Source: Clostridia bacterium (lineage in GTDB: Bacteria > Bacillota_A > Clostridia > Christensenellales > Aristaeellaceae). From it: 44,396 bases of DNA. The notes below the pieces were generated by a model. That model saw only the letters and a list, made by a program, of their open reading frames with translations, ran no database searches and was not told where the DNA came from. Each line of letters opens with the position of its first letter. Within the stretch, counting starts at the first letter, position 1. The stretch spans positions 1-44,396 of the forward strand of contig JAFWUC010000043.1 of NCBI GenBank assembly GCA_017518705.1. Reading direction: 5' to 3'. Made by a program: the position numbers and the translations under genes. Below, one piece after another: positions 10,261 to 17,628 of this stretch.

Positions 10261-11842
10261 GGCACTGCTTAAAAAGCAGCTGATGGAGCTGAAGGAGGTC
10301 TACACCCCCCGCAACCGCAAGAACAAGCAGAAGACGGGCACGAAGGGCTTTGTGATACTCTTCGCGCTGCTCACCGTCAGCATTTCGTTTTCCTTTGTGG
10401 GCATAAGCTTCCTGTTCGCGGACGCGTTCCTGCCCCTGGGGCTTGACTGGGTATACTTCATGATGATGAGCGCTGTCGCGCTGGTGGTGAGCGTGGTAGG
10501 CAGCGTGTTCTCCGCCTATTCCATACTTTACAGCGCGAAGGACAACGAGTTTCTGATGGCCATGCCCATCCCGCCCGCGGTGATACTCTCGGTCAGGCTG
10601 ATAGCCGTGTTCCTGTCGGGCTTCCTGTTCGAGTGCATGGCGCTGGTGCCCGCAATAGTGGTGTACGCCATAAAAGCCGGCATCAAGTGGTATCTGTTCA
10701 TGCAGGTGCTCGACCTTTTGTGGATAGGCCTTATCGCGCTGGTGCTGACCAGCCTGCTGGGCTACGTCGTGGGCCTTGCCGTGGCGCACGCCCGCCACAA
10801 GAGCCTTACCACGATACTGATAAGCGTGGCGCTGCTGGCGCTGTACTACTTCGTCTACTTTAAGCTCAACACGTTTTTGCAGGCCATCGCCACCAACGCG
10901 CTGGTGATAGGCGAAAGCGTGAGCAGCAACGCAAAGCCCGTCATGTGGGTGTGCAAGTCCTTCATCGGGGACGTGCCGGGCTTCCTGCTGCTGGCGGGAA
11001 CGTCCGTGATACTTATGGCGCTTACGGTGCTGCTTTTGAGCCGCCACTTCGGCAGGATCGCCTTCACCAACAAGGGCGTGAAAAAGACCGCGTACGTGGC
11101 GCGTCCCATGCACCAGAAAGGCGTGGCCTCCGCGCTGCTCAGGCGCGAGTTCCTGCGCTTCTTCCAGACGCCCGCCTACGTGCTCAACTGCGGTATGGGC
11201 GCGATGATCGCCCTGGCGCTGTGCGTGTATGCCGCCATACGTTTCGATTTCCTTAAGACCGGCATCGAATCCATACTCACCTCCCTGCCCCCGCAGTGGC
11301 GCAGCCTTGCCGCGTTCGTGCCTGCCCTAGGCGCGGGCTTCACCGGCTCCATGAACGTGATCACCGCGCCCTCCATCTCCCTGGAAGGCAACGCGATGTG
11401 GCTGCTCAGGAGCATGCCCGTGTCCTCCGCGCAGGTGTTCAACGCCAAGCAGGGGCTGCACCTGTACATCAACCTGCCCCCCGTCATACTGACCACCGCG
11501 CTGCTGAGCGCTCTGCTGGGCCTGACGGTGTGGGAAAGCGCGGTGAACGTGCTGTACGGCGTGTGCGTGGTGTTCTTAACCTCAGCGCTGGGGCTGTACA
11601 TTGGGCTCAAAAAGCCCATGCTGGACTGGACCAACGAAACCGTGCCCATCAAGCAGTCCGCTTCGGTCGCCATAACCATGTTCGGCGCCTGGGCGCTGAT
11701 AATGGCCGAATCCGTTGCGGCGTACTTCCTGAGGAACACCTTTAACGCGATCCACTATCTGTTCATACTGCCCCTGGCGCTGTGCGTGCTGATCAACCGC
11801 CACCTGTACACGAAGGGCGACAGGGAGTTTTCCGAACTGTAA
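10253..11842 (+). CDS. ABC transporter permease, large ABC-2 type
   Basis: The 529 residues contain about a dozen hydrophobic segments after a short basic cytoplasmic N-terminus (LKKQLMELKEVY). Length and layout fit the putative ABC exporter permeases that pair with EcsA/YtrB-like ATPases. ATG 10253 lies inside the ATPase gene (eight-base overlap) with GGAGGGGGAG just ahead, so the two are translationally coupled in the usual 1:1 way. There is no periplasmic binding protein gene, consistent with export. A bidirectional terminator ends the operon. Confidence 0.85.
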   Translation: MFKALLKKQLMELKEVYTPRNRKNKQKTGTKGFVILFALLTVSISFSFVGISFLFADAFLPLGLDWVYFMMMSAVALVVSVVGSVFSAYSILYSAKDNEFLMAMPIPPAVILSVRLIAVFLSGFLFECMALVPAIVVYAIKAGIKWYLFMQVLDLLWIGLIALVLTSLLGYVVGLAVAHARHKSLTTILISVALLALYYFVYFKLNTFLQAIATNALVIGESVSSNAKPVMWVCKSFIGDVPGFLLLAGTSVILMALTVLLLSRHFGRIAFTNKGVKKTAYVARPMHQKGVASALLRREFLRFFQTPAYVLNCGMGAMIALALCVYAAIRFDFLKTGIESILTSLPPQWRSLAAFVPALGAGFTGSMNVITAPSISLEGNAMWLLRSMPVSSAQVFNAKQGLHLYINLPPVILTTALLSALLGLTVWESAVNVLYGVCVVFLTSALGLYIGLKKPMLDWTNETVPIKQSASVAITMFGAWALIMAESVAAYFLRNTFNAIHYLFILPLALCVLINRHLYTKGDREFSEL

Positions 11843-11855
11843 ATAAAGGCAAAAC

Positions 11856-11885
11856 AAAAGCCCGGGGCAAGACCCCGGGCTTTAT
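11856..11885. terminator. Bidirectional terminator between convergent transporter genes
   Basis: GCCCGGGG (11860-11867), a CAAGA loop and CCCCGGGC (11873-11880), with an A-rich left side (AAAACAAAA) and TTTATT on the right. It can stop both the rightward permease transcript and the leftward exporter transcript. Confidence 0.88.
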
Positions 11886-11899
11886 TGTATGCGTACGCT

Positions 11900-13633
11900 T
11901 TATTCGAACAGGTCGTTCTCGCGGAACTGCAGGGAGTAGAGCTTTTTGTAGGTGCCGCCCTTGGCCATGAGCTCCTCGTGGGTGCCCTGCTCGGTCACCC
12001 TGCCGCCCAGTATCACGGCGATCTCGTCGGCGTTCCTTATGGTTGACAGCCTGTGCGCCACGACCAGCGTGGTCCTGCCCTTGCACAGCTCGTCCAGGGA
12101 CTGCTGTATGAGCACCTCCGTGGTGTTGTCCAGGGCGCTGGTGGCCTCGTCCAGTATCAGTATCGCCGGGTCTTTAAGGAACACGCGCGCTATGGACAGG
12201 CGCTGCTTCTGGCCGCCGGAGAGCTTGACGCCCCTCTCGCCTATCTCGGTGTCGTAGCCCTTTTCCAGCGTCATGATGTAGTCGTGGATGTTGGCGCGCT
12301 TCGCCGCTTCCTGTATCTCTTCGTCCGTGGCGCCGGGACGGCCGTAAAGGATGTTCTCCTTTATGGTGCCCACGAACAGGAACACGTCCTGCTGCACAAT
12401 GCCTATGCTCCTGCGCACGGATTCCAGCGTGAGCTCGCGGATGTCCTGGCCGTCGATCAGGATGCTGCCGCAGTCGTCCCTGAGCTTGTAGAAGTTGGGC
12501 AGCAGGTGGCAGATGGTGGTCTTGCCGCCGCCGCTGGGGCCGACCAGCGCCAGTTTTTTGCCGACGGGCAGCTTAAGGGACACGTCGTTCAATACGGGCT
12601 GGGTCTCGTCGTAGGAGTAGGTCACGTGCCTGAACTCGATCTCGCCCTTCACGTCGGTAAGCTCGTGGGCGTCGGGACGGTCGGCTTCGGGCTGCTCGTC
12701 CATGATCTCCAGGAAGCGCTTAAAGCCGCTGACGCCGTTCTGGAACTGCTCCATGAAGTTGATAAGGGTATTCACGGGGCTTATGAACAGGTTGACGGAG
12801 ACGATGAACGTGGAATAGTCGCCGAAGGTGATCTGGTCCGCGTAAAGGAACAGGCCGCCCGCGATAAGGATGATGACGTTGAACACGTCAGTCACGAAGC
12901 TGGTGGAGGAAAAGAACTTGGCCATGGCGTTGTAGGTGGCCTTGCTGGCCGCCACGAACTCCTTGTCCCCCACGGCGAACTTCTCTATCTCCAGCTGGCT
13001 GTTGGTGTACGCCTTGGTGACCCTTATGCCCGTAACGGAGCTTTCCACCGCCGCGTTTATGGTGGCGTTGGACTTGCGCCTCGCGTCAAACGCCTGGCGC
13101 ATGGGCTTGCGGAAGTGCAGCGTGACGAACACCAGCAGGGGCACGCAGGCGAACACAATCAGCGTCAGGTACGGGTTGATGCTCATCAGGTAGCTGAAGG
13201 ACAGGATTATCATCACGCTGCTTATCAGCAGGTTTTCAGGGCCGTGGTGCGCCAGCTCGCACACCTCGAACAGGTCGCCGGTCATGCGCGCCATTATGCG
13301 CCCCGTCTCGTGGTTGTCGTAGTATGAGAACGGCAGCTTCTCCAGGTGGGCGAACAGGTCACGGCGCATTTTGCTCTGCATGCCCACGCCGATCAGGTGG
13401 CCGTAATACTGCACGAAGAACCTGAGCAGCATCCTGACCGCGTACAGCGCCAGCACCGCCAGCCCCGCGACGACTATCGTGGAGTACATTTTCTCGGGTA
13501 TATAGGTGTTCAGCATGCTGCGGGTGATTATGGGATACACCATGCCGATCACGGAGATCAGCAGGCTGGCCAGCAGGTCCATTACCAGCATCTTTCTGTG
13601 GGGCTTGTAGTAAGCTATGAAACGCTTTAGCAT
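11900..13633 (-). CDS. ABC exporter, fused permease and ATPase (MsbA/MdlB type)
   Basis: The 577-residue product is standard for a half-transporter that works as a homo- or heterodimer. Six membrane segments fill about residues 15-305, with the coupling-helix region HETGRIMARMTGD. The ATPase has Walker A GPSGGGKTT (about 365), signature LSGGQKQR (about 470), Walker B AILILDEATSALD (about 491) and switch His in VVAHRLST. The catalytic Glu is intact in this subunit. ATG 13633 follows AAGGAG. The family exports lipids, drugs or peptides; the substrate here is unknown. No partner half-transporter is adjacent, so a homodimer is likely. The 5' leader is long and GC-rich, with a GCGGG/CCCGC hairpin (13679-13695). 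Confidence 0.92.
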   Translation of the reverse strand: MLKRFIAYYKPHRKMLVMDLLASLLISVIGMVYPIITRSMLNTYIPEKMYSTIVVAGLAVLALYAVRMLLRFFVQYYGHLIGVGMQSKMRRDLFAHLEKLPFSYYDNHETGRIMARMTGDLFEVCELAHHGPENLLISSVMIILSFSYLMSINPYLTLIVFACVPLLVFVTLHFRKPMRQAFDARRKSNATINAAVESSVTGIRVTKAYTNSQLEIEKFAVGDKEFVAASKATYNAMAKFFSSTSFVTDVFNVIILIAGGLFLYADQITFGDYSTFIVSVNLFISPVNTLINFMEQFQNGVSGFKRFLEIMDEQPEADRPDAHELTDVKGEIEFRHVTYSYDETQPVLNDVSLKLPVGKKLALVGPSGGGKTTICHLLPNFYKLRDDCGSILIDGQDIRELTLESVRRSIGIVQQDVFLFVGTIKENILYGRPGATDEEIQEAAKRANIHDYIMTLEKGYDTEIGERGVKLSGGQKQRLSIARVFLKDPAILILDEATSALDNTTEVLIQQSLDELCKGRTTLVVAHRLSTIRNADEIAVILGGRVTEQGTHEELMAKGGTYKKLYSLQFRENDLFE

Positions 13634-13729
13634 GGCTTCTCCTTGTCTTGGCTGCGTCCGTCGCGCGGCCGGCGCCCCGCGGGTCTTGCGCCCGCCTGCG
13701 GCATCCGTGCCGTTTTTAAGGTAAAATAG

Positions 13730-13771
13730 TTGCGTGTTGCAATTATATCACAACACGCAATGCCATTTCAA
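13730..13771 (-). promoter_or_regulatory. Promoter and 31-bp operator of the ABC exporter
   Basis: Read leftward: TTGAAA (13766-13771), an 18-base spacer, TATAAT (13742-13747). The -10 box lies in the 11-base centre of a perfect inverted repeat: TTGCGTGTTG (13730-13739) and CAACACGCAA (13751-13760). A dimer bound there would block RNA polymerase. The spacing between half-site centres is about two helical turns, as for MarR, TetR or PadR-type drug-responsive repressors; the family is inference. Confidence 0.82.
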
Positions 13772-13814
13772 CAGTTTATGCCGTTTTTTGAGAGCATTTT
13801 TCGGCGTCCCCGGC

Positions 13815-14747
13815 TTACGCTTCGGGCGCCTCAACGCGTTTTGCGAAATACTCCGCCACTTTCGCCGACAGGCGGTAGGCGTCCGTCATGAGCTCCTGGG
13901 GATAGAGCCACTGCATGGTGCCGATCTCCAGGGTCATCGCGCCTTTGTAGCCTATCGCCCTGAGGCCCTTTATGAACCTTTCCCAGTCCAGTATGCCCAT
14001 ATACGGCGCCACGTGTTTGTCGTCCATGCCGTCGTTGTCGTGCACGTGCAGCGCCACCACACGGTCTCCCAGCACCTTGAGCGTGGAATACACGTCCTGG
14101 CCTATCAGCAGGCCGTGGCCGGTGTCGTAGCAGTAGCCGAAGCGCGTCTCGCCCGCGATGTCGTTGAGCTCGTCCACGTACGCCGCCGCCTCCATGGGAT
14201 CCTGGCAGATCGCCGCGTAGAGCTTGCGGCCCTTGTTCACGAACATGTTCTCGAGACACACGATCACGTCGTACTTTTTCGCGTCCTCGATCAGGGCGGA
14301 ATAGAAGCGGATGTTAAGGTCCCACTCCTCGTCCGCTTCCAGCCTGTCGTCGTAGCCCGGGAAGGCGGGATGCACTATGAGCAGGCAGCAGTCCATCATT
14401 TTAAGCACCGGTAAGCACTTTTTGATCGCCTCCAGGGCGAAGGCGTTGGTGTTTTCGCTGTTCTCGATCTTTGTGTCTATCCAGGACGGGAAGGGCGCGT
14501 GGGCCTGGTGGATCTTTATGCCGTATTTGTCCGCGGCTTCCTTGAAGGGACGGAAGAACTCGGTTATCTCCTCCTGCGGACGGGTGAAGATGTTGCCCTC
14601 CGTGTCGCCCCGGCGGAATTTCCAGATGTTGCAGTACCAGTCAAAGCCGAAATCCACGCAGTTCATGCCCGCGTCGCGGAACATTTTGAAGCCCCCGTCG
14701 ATCCCCAGCTTGTCGAAAACGGATGCAGTGCTGGCTCCTATAAGCAT
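13815..14747 (-). CDS. Sugar phosphate isomerase/epimerase-like TIM-barrel protein
   Basis: The 310-residue product belongs to the AP-endonuclease-2-like TIM-barrel family that includes xylose isomerase-like and inosose dehydratase-like enzymes. Likely metal ligands are spread as expected: His in LLIVHPAF, Glu in VCLENMF, Asp/His in CYDTGHG, His in LHVHDND and Glu in TLEIGTM. Start ATG 14747 follows AGGAGGAG. Such enzymes isomerise or epimerise sugars or polyols in the cytoplasm using a divalent metal; the substrate cannot be read from sequence. It is not clustered with a kinase or sugar transporter. A LacI-type operator candidate lies 44 bases upstream. Confidence 0.85.
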   Translation of the reverse strand: MLIGASTASVFDKLGIDGGFKMFRDAGMNCVDFGFDWYCNIWKFRRGDTEGNIFTRPQEEITEFFRPFKEAADKYGIKIHQAHAPFPSWIDTKIENSENTNAFALEAIKKCLPVLKMMDCCLLIVHPAFPGYDDRLEADEEWDLNIRFYSALIEDAKKYDVIVCLENMFVNKGRKLYAAICQDPMEAAAYVDELNDIAGETRFGYCYDTGHGLLIGQDVYSTLKVLGDRVVALHVHDNDGMDDKHVAPYMGILDWERFIKGLRAIGYKGAMTLEIGTMQWLYPQELMTDAYRLSAKVAEYFAKRVEAPEA

Positions 14748-14790
14748 TTTGTGTCTCCTCCTGTCTGATTGATCTAAGTGTTTATGCGCA

Positions 14791-14807
14791 CAGGAAAACG
14801 TTTCCTG
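14791..14807. promoter_or_regulatory. Candidate LacI/GalR-family operator
   Basis: An inverted repeat CAGGAAA-ACG-TTTCCTG contains GAAAACGTTTCC (14794-14805), which matches the LacI-family core GnAAnCGnTTnC. It lies 44 bases upstream of the sugar isomerase start. No T-run follows on either strand, so a terminator hairpin is less likely. Confidence 0.45.
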
Positions 14808-14831
14808 CGGTTCGCCTGAAGCGCCAAAGCG

Positions 14832-15431
14832 CTATTTCGACCTGTGGATGAGAATAAAACCGCACACGGCTATCGCCGCCAGCTGCAGCACGCCTCCCCC
14901 CGCGTATACGAACGCGGGATTCAGCCTGCCGAAACACAGCTGCACGCTCAAGCACGCCGTCCACAGGGCTACGGAAAGCGTGCCGAACGCCCAGGCGTAG
15001 TCCTTCCACACCAGGAACGCCGTGCCGCCCAGGGAGAACATCACCGGCAGCGCCACTATGAACGCCAGCCACGCGCCCTGCGCCGCGGGGAACACCGCCC
15101 TTATGAGTATGTACGCCGCAAGGGCGCTCAGCATCACTATCGCCGCCATGGTAAGCAGCACCGCGGCGTGGCGGATCAGGGGATTTTTTTCGGGAGATTT
15201 CGTTTCCGGCTTTATTCCCAGCAGCTCGTCCGGCGTTTTGCCATACAGTTCGCCCAGTTTGATCAGCACGCCCACGTCCGGCACGCCCTCGCCCCTTTCC
15301 CATTTGGACACGGACTTGTCGGAATAATTCATTTTTTCGCCCAGCTCGGTCTGGGTCAGTCCTTTGCTTTTCCGCCCCTCGGCCAGGTTTTTTGCCAGGG
15401 CGTCTCTCCATTCTTCGCGACCGTTTTCCAT
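14832..15431 (-). CDS. XRE-family transcriptional regulator with membrane segments
   Basis: The ATG at 15431, seven bases after AAGGAGG, gives 199 residues; the longer frame to 15629 runs through the promoter and operators and is rejected. An XRE/Cro helix-turn-helix occupies about residues 10-65 (LAEGRKSKGLTQTELGEKM, SDKSVSKWERGEGVPDV, LYGKTPDELLG). About four hydrophobic segments follow (about 85-195). This layout is common in Bacillota and suggests a membrane-tethered DNA-binding protein that may sense the envelope or an ion. It is divergent from the SGNH hydrolase gene, and repeated GTAG motifs in the shared region are its likely autoregulatory sites. Confidence 0.85.
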   Translation of the reverse strand: MENGREEWRDALAKNLAEGRKSKGLTQTELGEKMNYSDKSVSKWERGEGVPDVGVLIKLGELYGKTPDELLGIKPETKSPEKNPLIRHAAVLLTMAAIVMLSALAAYILIRAVFPAAQGAWLAFIVALPVMFSLGGTAFLVWKDYAWAFGTLSVALWTACLSVQLCFGRLNPAFVYAGGGVLQLAAIAVCGFILIHRSK

Positions 15432-15451
15432 TTCTCGGCCTCCTTTTGGCG

Positions 15452-15592
15452 CTCTACTGTGGGTAGAACAGGTTTTTTGGCGGTCTATCCATAGTAGAAC
15501 CTTCTCTATTATACCCAAAATCCGCCCGTTTTCAAGTGATTTTTCTTCCGGAGCGGATTTTTGGACAGTAGAGCTTCCCGGCGCCACAGTAG
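15452..15592. promoter_or_regulatory. Cluster of five GTAG-core operator-like motifs
   Basis: CTCTACTGT at 15452-15460, GTAGAAC at 15463-15469 and 15494-15500, ACAGTAGAG at 15565-15573 (exact reverse complement of the first) and ACAGTAG at 15586-15592. The first two form CTAC-tgtgg-GTAG. The cluster spans both divergent promoters, as expected for XRE control of itself and the SGNH gene. Confidence 0.5.
15508..15535 (-). promoter_or_regulatory. Promoter of the XRE regulator gene
   Basis: Read leftward: TTGAAA (15530-15535), a 16-base spacer, TATAAT (15508-15513). GTAGAAC-type motifs lie immediately downstream at 15494-15500 and 15463-15469. Confidence 0.7.
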
Positions 15593-15593
15593 C

Positions 15594-15622
15594 GTGACAA
15601 AGCCGGGCGCATGATGTAATAT
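15594..15622 (+). promoter_or_regulatory. Promoter of the SGNH hydrolase gene
   Basis: GTGACA (15594-15599), a 17-base spacer and TAATAT (15617-15622). An ACAGTAG motif abuts the -35 box on its upstream side. Confidence 0.6.
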
Positions 15623-15680
15623 TGTACACAAGATGAGCGTGTAGCTCAAATCACCAACAAGCTGCGATCGGAGAGGAACA

Positions 15681-16355
15681 ATGGGAAAGCTGATCACGAT
15701 ACTGGGAGATTCCATCGCCCGGGGGCTCATGTACGACTCCGCCGCCTCCCGTTATACCGTCTATCCAGACACGTACGCCACGAAGCTGAAAAGCCTGGGC
15801 TACAGCCTTAAAAACCTGGCGCGGGTGGGCGGCACCATAGACAACGCGCTGGACATGTTCGAAAAATGCGAAAAACAGCCCGGCGGACGGCTGGCCATCG
15901 AGCTGGGCGGCAACGATTCCGACCTTAACTGGAAGGAAGTGGCCGAAAACCCGGACATCTACCACGAGGCGAAGATACCGCTAAAGGAGTTCGGCGAAAA
16001 ACTGCGCAGCCTCATCTCCCTCGCCCGCGCCGACGGACTCAAGCCCATAGTGGTCACGCCCCTGCCCGTGGTGGCCGAAAGGTACGTAAAGTGGATCTCA
16101 CGGGGTCTGGACGCCGGGAAGATACTAAAGTACCTGGGCTCCTACGAATACATCTACCGCTGGCAGGAAAGGTACGCCCTGGAGGCGCTCAAGACCGCGC
16201 TCGCCACCGACACCGAAGTGTTCGACCTGCGCAGCCAGTTTCTGTATCAGCGCGACTTCGCAGATTTCATGTGCGAGGACGGCATACATCCCAACCCCGC
16301 CGGCCACGCGCTGATCGCCCAGGCGGTGGGCAGCTACGTGCTGAACCGGGCGTAA
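15681..16355 (+). CDS. SGNH/GDSL-family hydrolase
   Basis: The 224-residue product starts at ATG 15681 behind GGAGAGG. The four blocks of the family are visible: block I GDSIARG with the nucleophile Ser near residue 11, a Gly in block II (ARVGGTID), block III GGND (about 75), and block V DGIHPNPAGH with the catalytic Asp/His near the C-terminus. No signal peptide is present, so it acts in the cytoplasm unless exported by another route. The family cleaves esters, often acetyl groups on sugars; the substrate is unknown. It is divergent from the XRE regulator and shares its operator region, so it is a likely regulatory target. Confidence 0.88.
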   Translation: MGKLITILGDSIARGLMYDSAASRYTVYPDTYATKLKSLGYSLKNLARVGGTIDNALDMFEKCEKQPGGRLAIELGGNDSDLNWKEVAENPDIYHEAKIPLKEFGEKLRSLISLARADGLKPIVVTPLPVVAERYVKWISRGLDAGKILKYLGSYEYIYRWQERYALEALKTALATDTEVFDLRSQFLYQRDFADFMCEDGIHPNPAGHALIAQAVGSYVLNRA

Positions 16356-16380
16356 ACACAGTCCGCCACAGAACAAATAA

Positions 16381-16410
16381 AAGCCGGAGCGCTCACCGCT
16401 CCGGCTTTTT
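16381..16410. terminator. Bidirectional terminator
   Basis: AAGCCGGAGCG (16381-16391), a CTCAC loop and CGCTCCGGCTT (16397-16407) followed by TTT; AATAA precedes it. It serves the SGNH gene and the convergent lipoprotein gene. Confidence 0.9.
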
Positions 16411-16419
16411 GATCTGCTC

Positions 16420-17622
16420 TTATTTCACGTAAAACACCGTGGGCAGGCGCCTGGACACGTCGTAACGGTAGGCGTGATACACGCTCTGTCCGTTCAGGTA
16501 CAGGCAGGTGGAATGGCCGCCGTCCATGAGCCCCGCGTTCACGCAGCCCAGCTCCAGGAAGATGTCCGCCATGTCCTCGAACGTCGCCCCCAGGCTGTCG
16601 GGCTGCCGGCCCTTTATCACCACGAAATACACGCAGCCTTCGGCGTCCTGGCCCAGCGCCGTGCGGGCGGAATAGAGGTAGCTGCGCTTTACGTCGGGTA
16701 TCTGCCAGCGCTCGCCGTCTGCCAGCAGCCCCGACTGGAACGCCAGCGCGTCACGCAGATTCAGCGCCAGCACTTCGGCTTCCGAAAACACGCCCACGTG
16801 CATTTTGTTGTCGGTGTCAAAGCCGGTGAGCACGCAGCACTCGGAGTTGTAGGGCTGGTTTTTGCGGCGGTAGTTGCCGTCGGTTATCACGCAGCCCAGC
16901 GGCACGGAGCCGTTTTTCATGTTGGTGCCGTCCAGGAACGCGCCGCCGTTTATCACCGCCTGCGCACCCAGTCTTTCGGCGAATTCGTTCACCCTCCAGC
17001 CGTAGCCGGACTCGCTGAAGTACGTTATCGCGCCCGCCTTCACCCGGGCAGGGTCGTTTATCTTGAGCACGAAGCCCTTGTACGTTTTGCCGTTGATGGC
17101 GGTCAGCTCCATGCCCTCCAAGCCGGGATTAAGGGTCTCCGCCGCCAGGCGGTCGGCTTCCGAAGGCAGGCAGAAGAAGTCGGTCATCATCCACTTGGGC
17201 GCCTCGGGAGTGCCCATGTTCTCGAAGCACAGGTGATACGCCACGTCGAACTCCGCCTTGTAGTTGCCGAAGCTCAGCGTCAGCTTGTTAAGGCAGCGGT
17301 AATCGCACTCGAAGCTGTTTTCGCCCGTTTGGACGTAGTTTTCGGTCACCGTTTCGGTCAGGTCGTTCTTTTTCGGCGCGTTCCACCAGCCGTAGTCGTA
17401 ATTCAGCACCACGTTCCAGGCGGGAGTATCCTTGGCCACCACCCGCGCCGCCCAGTCACGGTTGCGCTCGTTGGTGGCGTAATAGGTAAACAGACGCATG
17501 GCGGAATCCACCTGCTCCCCGTAAAGCGCCTTAAGGTCGCTTTCCTGCGCGTCCGCCTGCTCGGACAGGGCGCAGCCCGTCAGCAGGACCAGCGCCAGCA
17601 ATACTGCGATAAGCTGTTTCAC
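16420..17622 (-). CDS. Lipoprotein with phosphodiester glycosidase (NAGPA) domain, copy 1
   Basis: The 400-residue product uses a GTG start at 17622; GAGGAGG lies 11 bases upstream, inside the tail of the preceding gene. The lipobox LLTGC gives a diacyl-modified Cys at about residue 17. An N-terminal domain of about 180 residues precedes the NAGPA domain (about 190-400), marked by VINGGAFLDG, RTALGQDAEGCVYFVVIKGR and LMDGGHSTCLYLNG. In the human uncovering enzyme this domain removes GlcNAc from a phosphodiester; bacterial members are thought to act on phosphodiester-linked sugars of wall polymers, which is inference here. The paralogue lies six bases upstream in the same operon. Confidence 0.88.
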   Translation of the reverse strand: MKQLIAVLLALVLLTGCALSEQADAQESDLKALYGEQVDSAMRLFTYYATNERNRDWAARVVAKDTPAWNVVLNYDYGWWNAPKKNDLTETVTENYVQTGENSFECDYRCLNKLTLSFGNYKAEFDVAYHLCFENMGTPEAPKWMMTDFFCLPSEADRLAAETLNPGLEGMELTAINGKTYKGFVLKINDPARVKAGAITYFSESGYGWRVNEFAERLGAQAVINGGAFLDGTNMKNGSVPLGCVITDGNYRRKNQPYNSECCVLTGFDTDNKMHVGVFSEAEVLALNLRDALAFQSGLLADGERWQIPDVKRSYLYSARTALGQDAEGCVYFVVIKGRQPDSLGATFEDMADIFLELGCVNAGLMDGGHSTCLYLNGQSVYHAYRYDVSRRLPTVFYVK

Positions 17623-17628
17623 TTTGCG

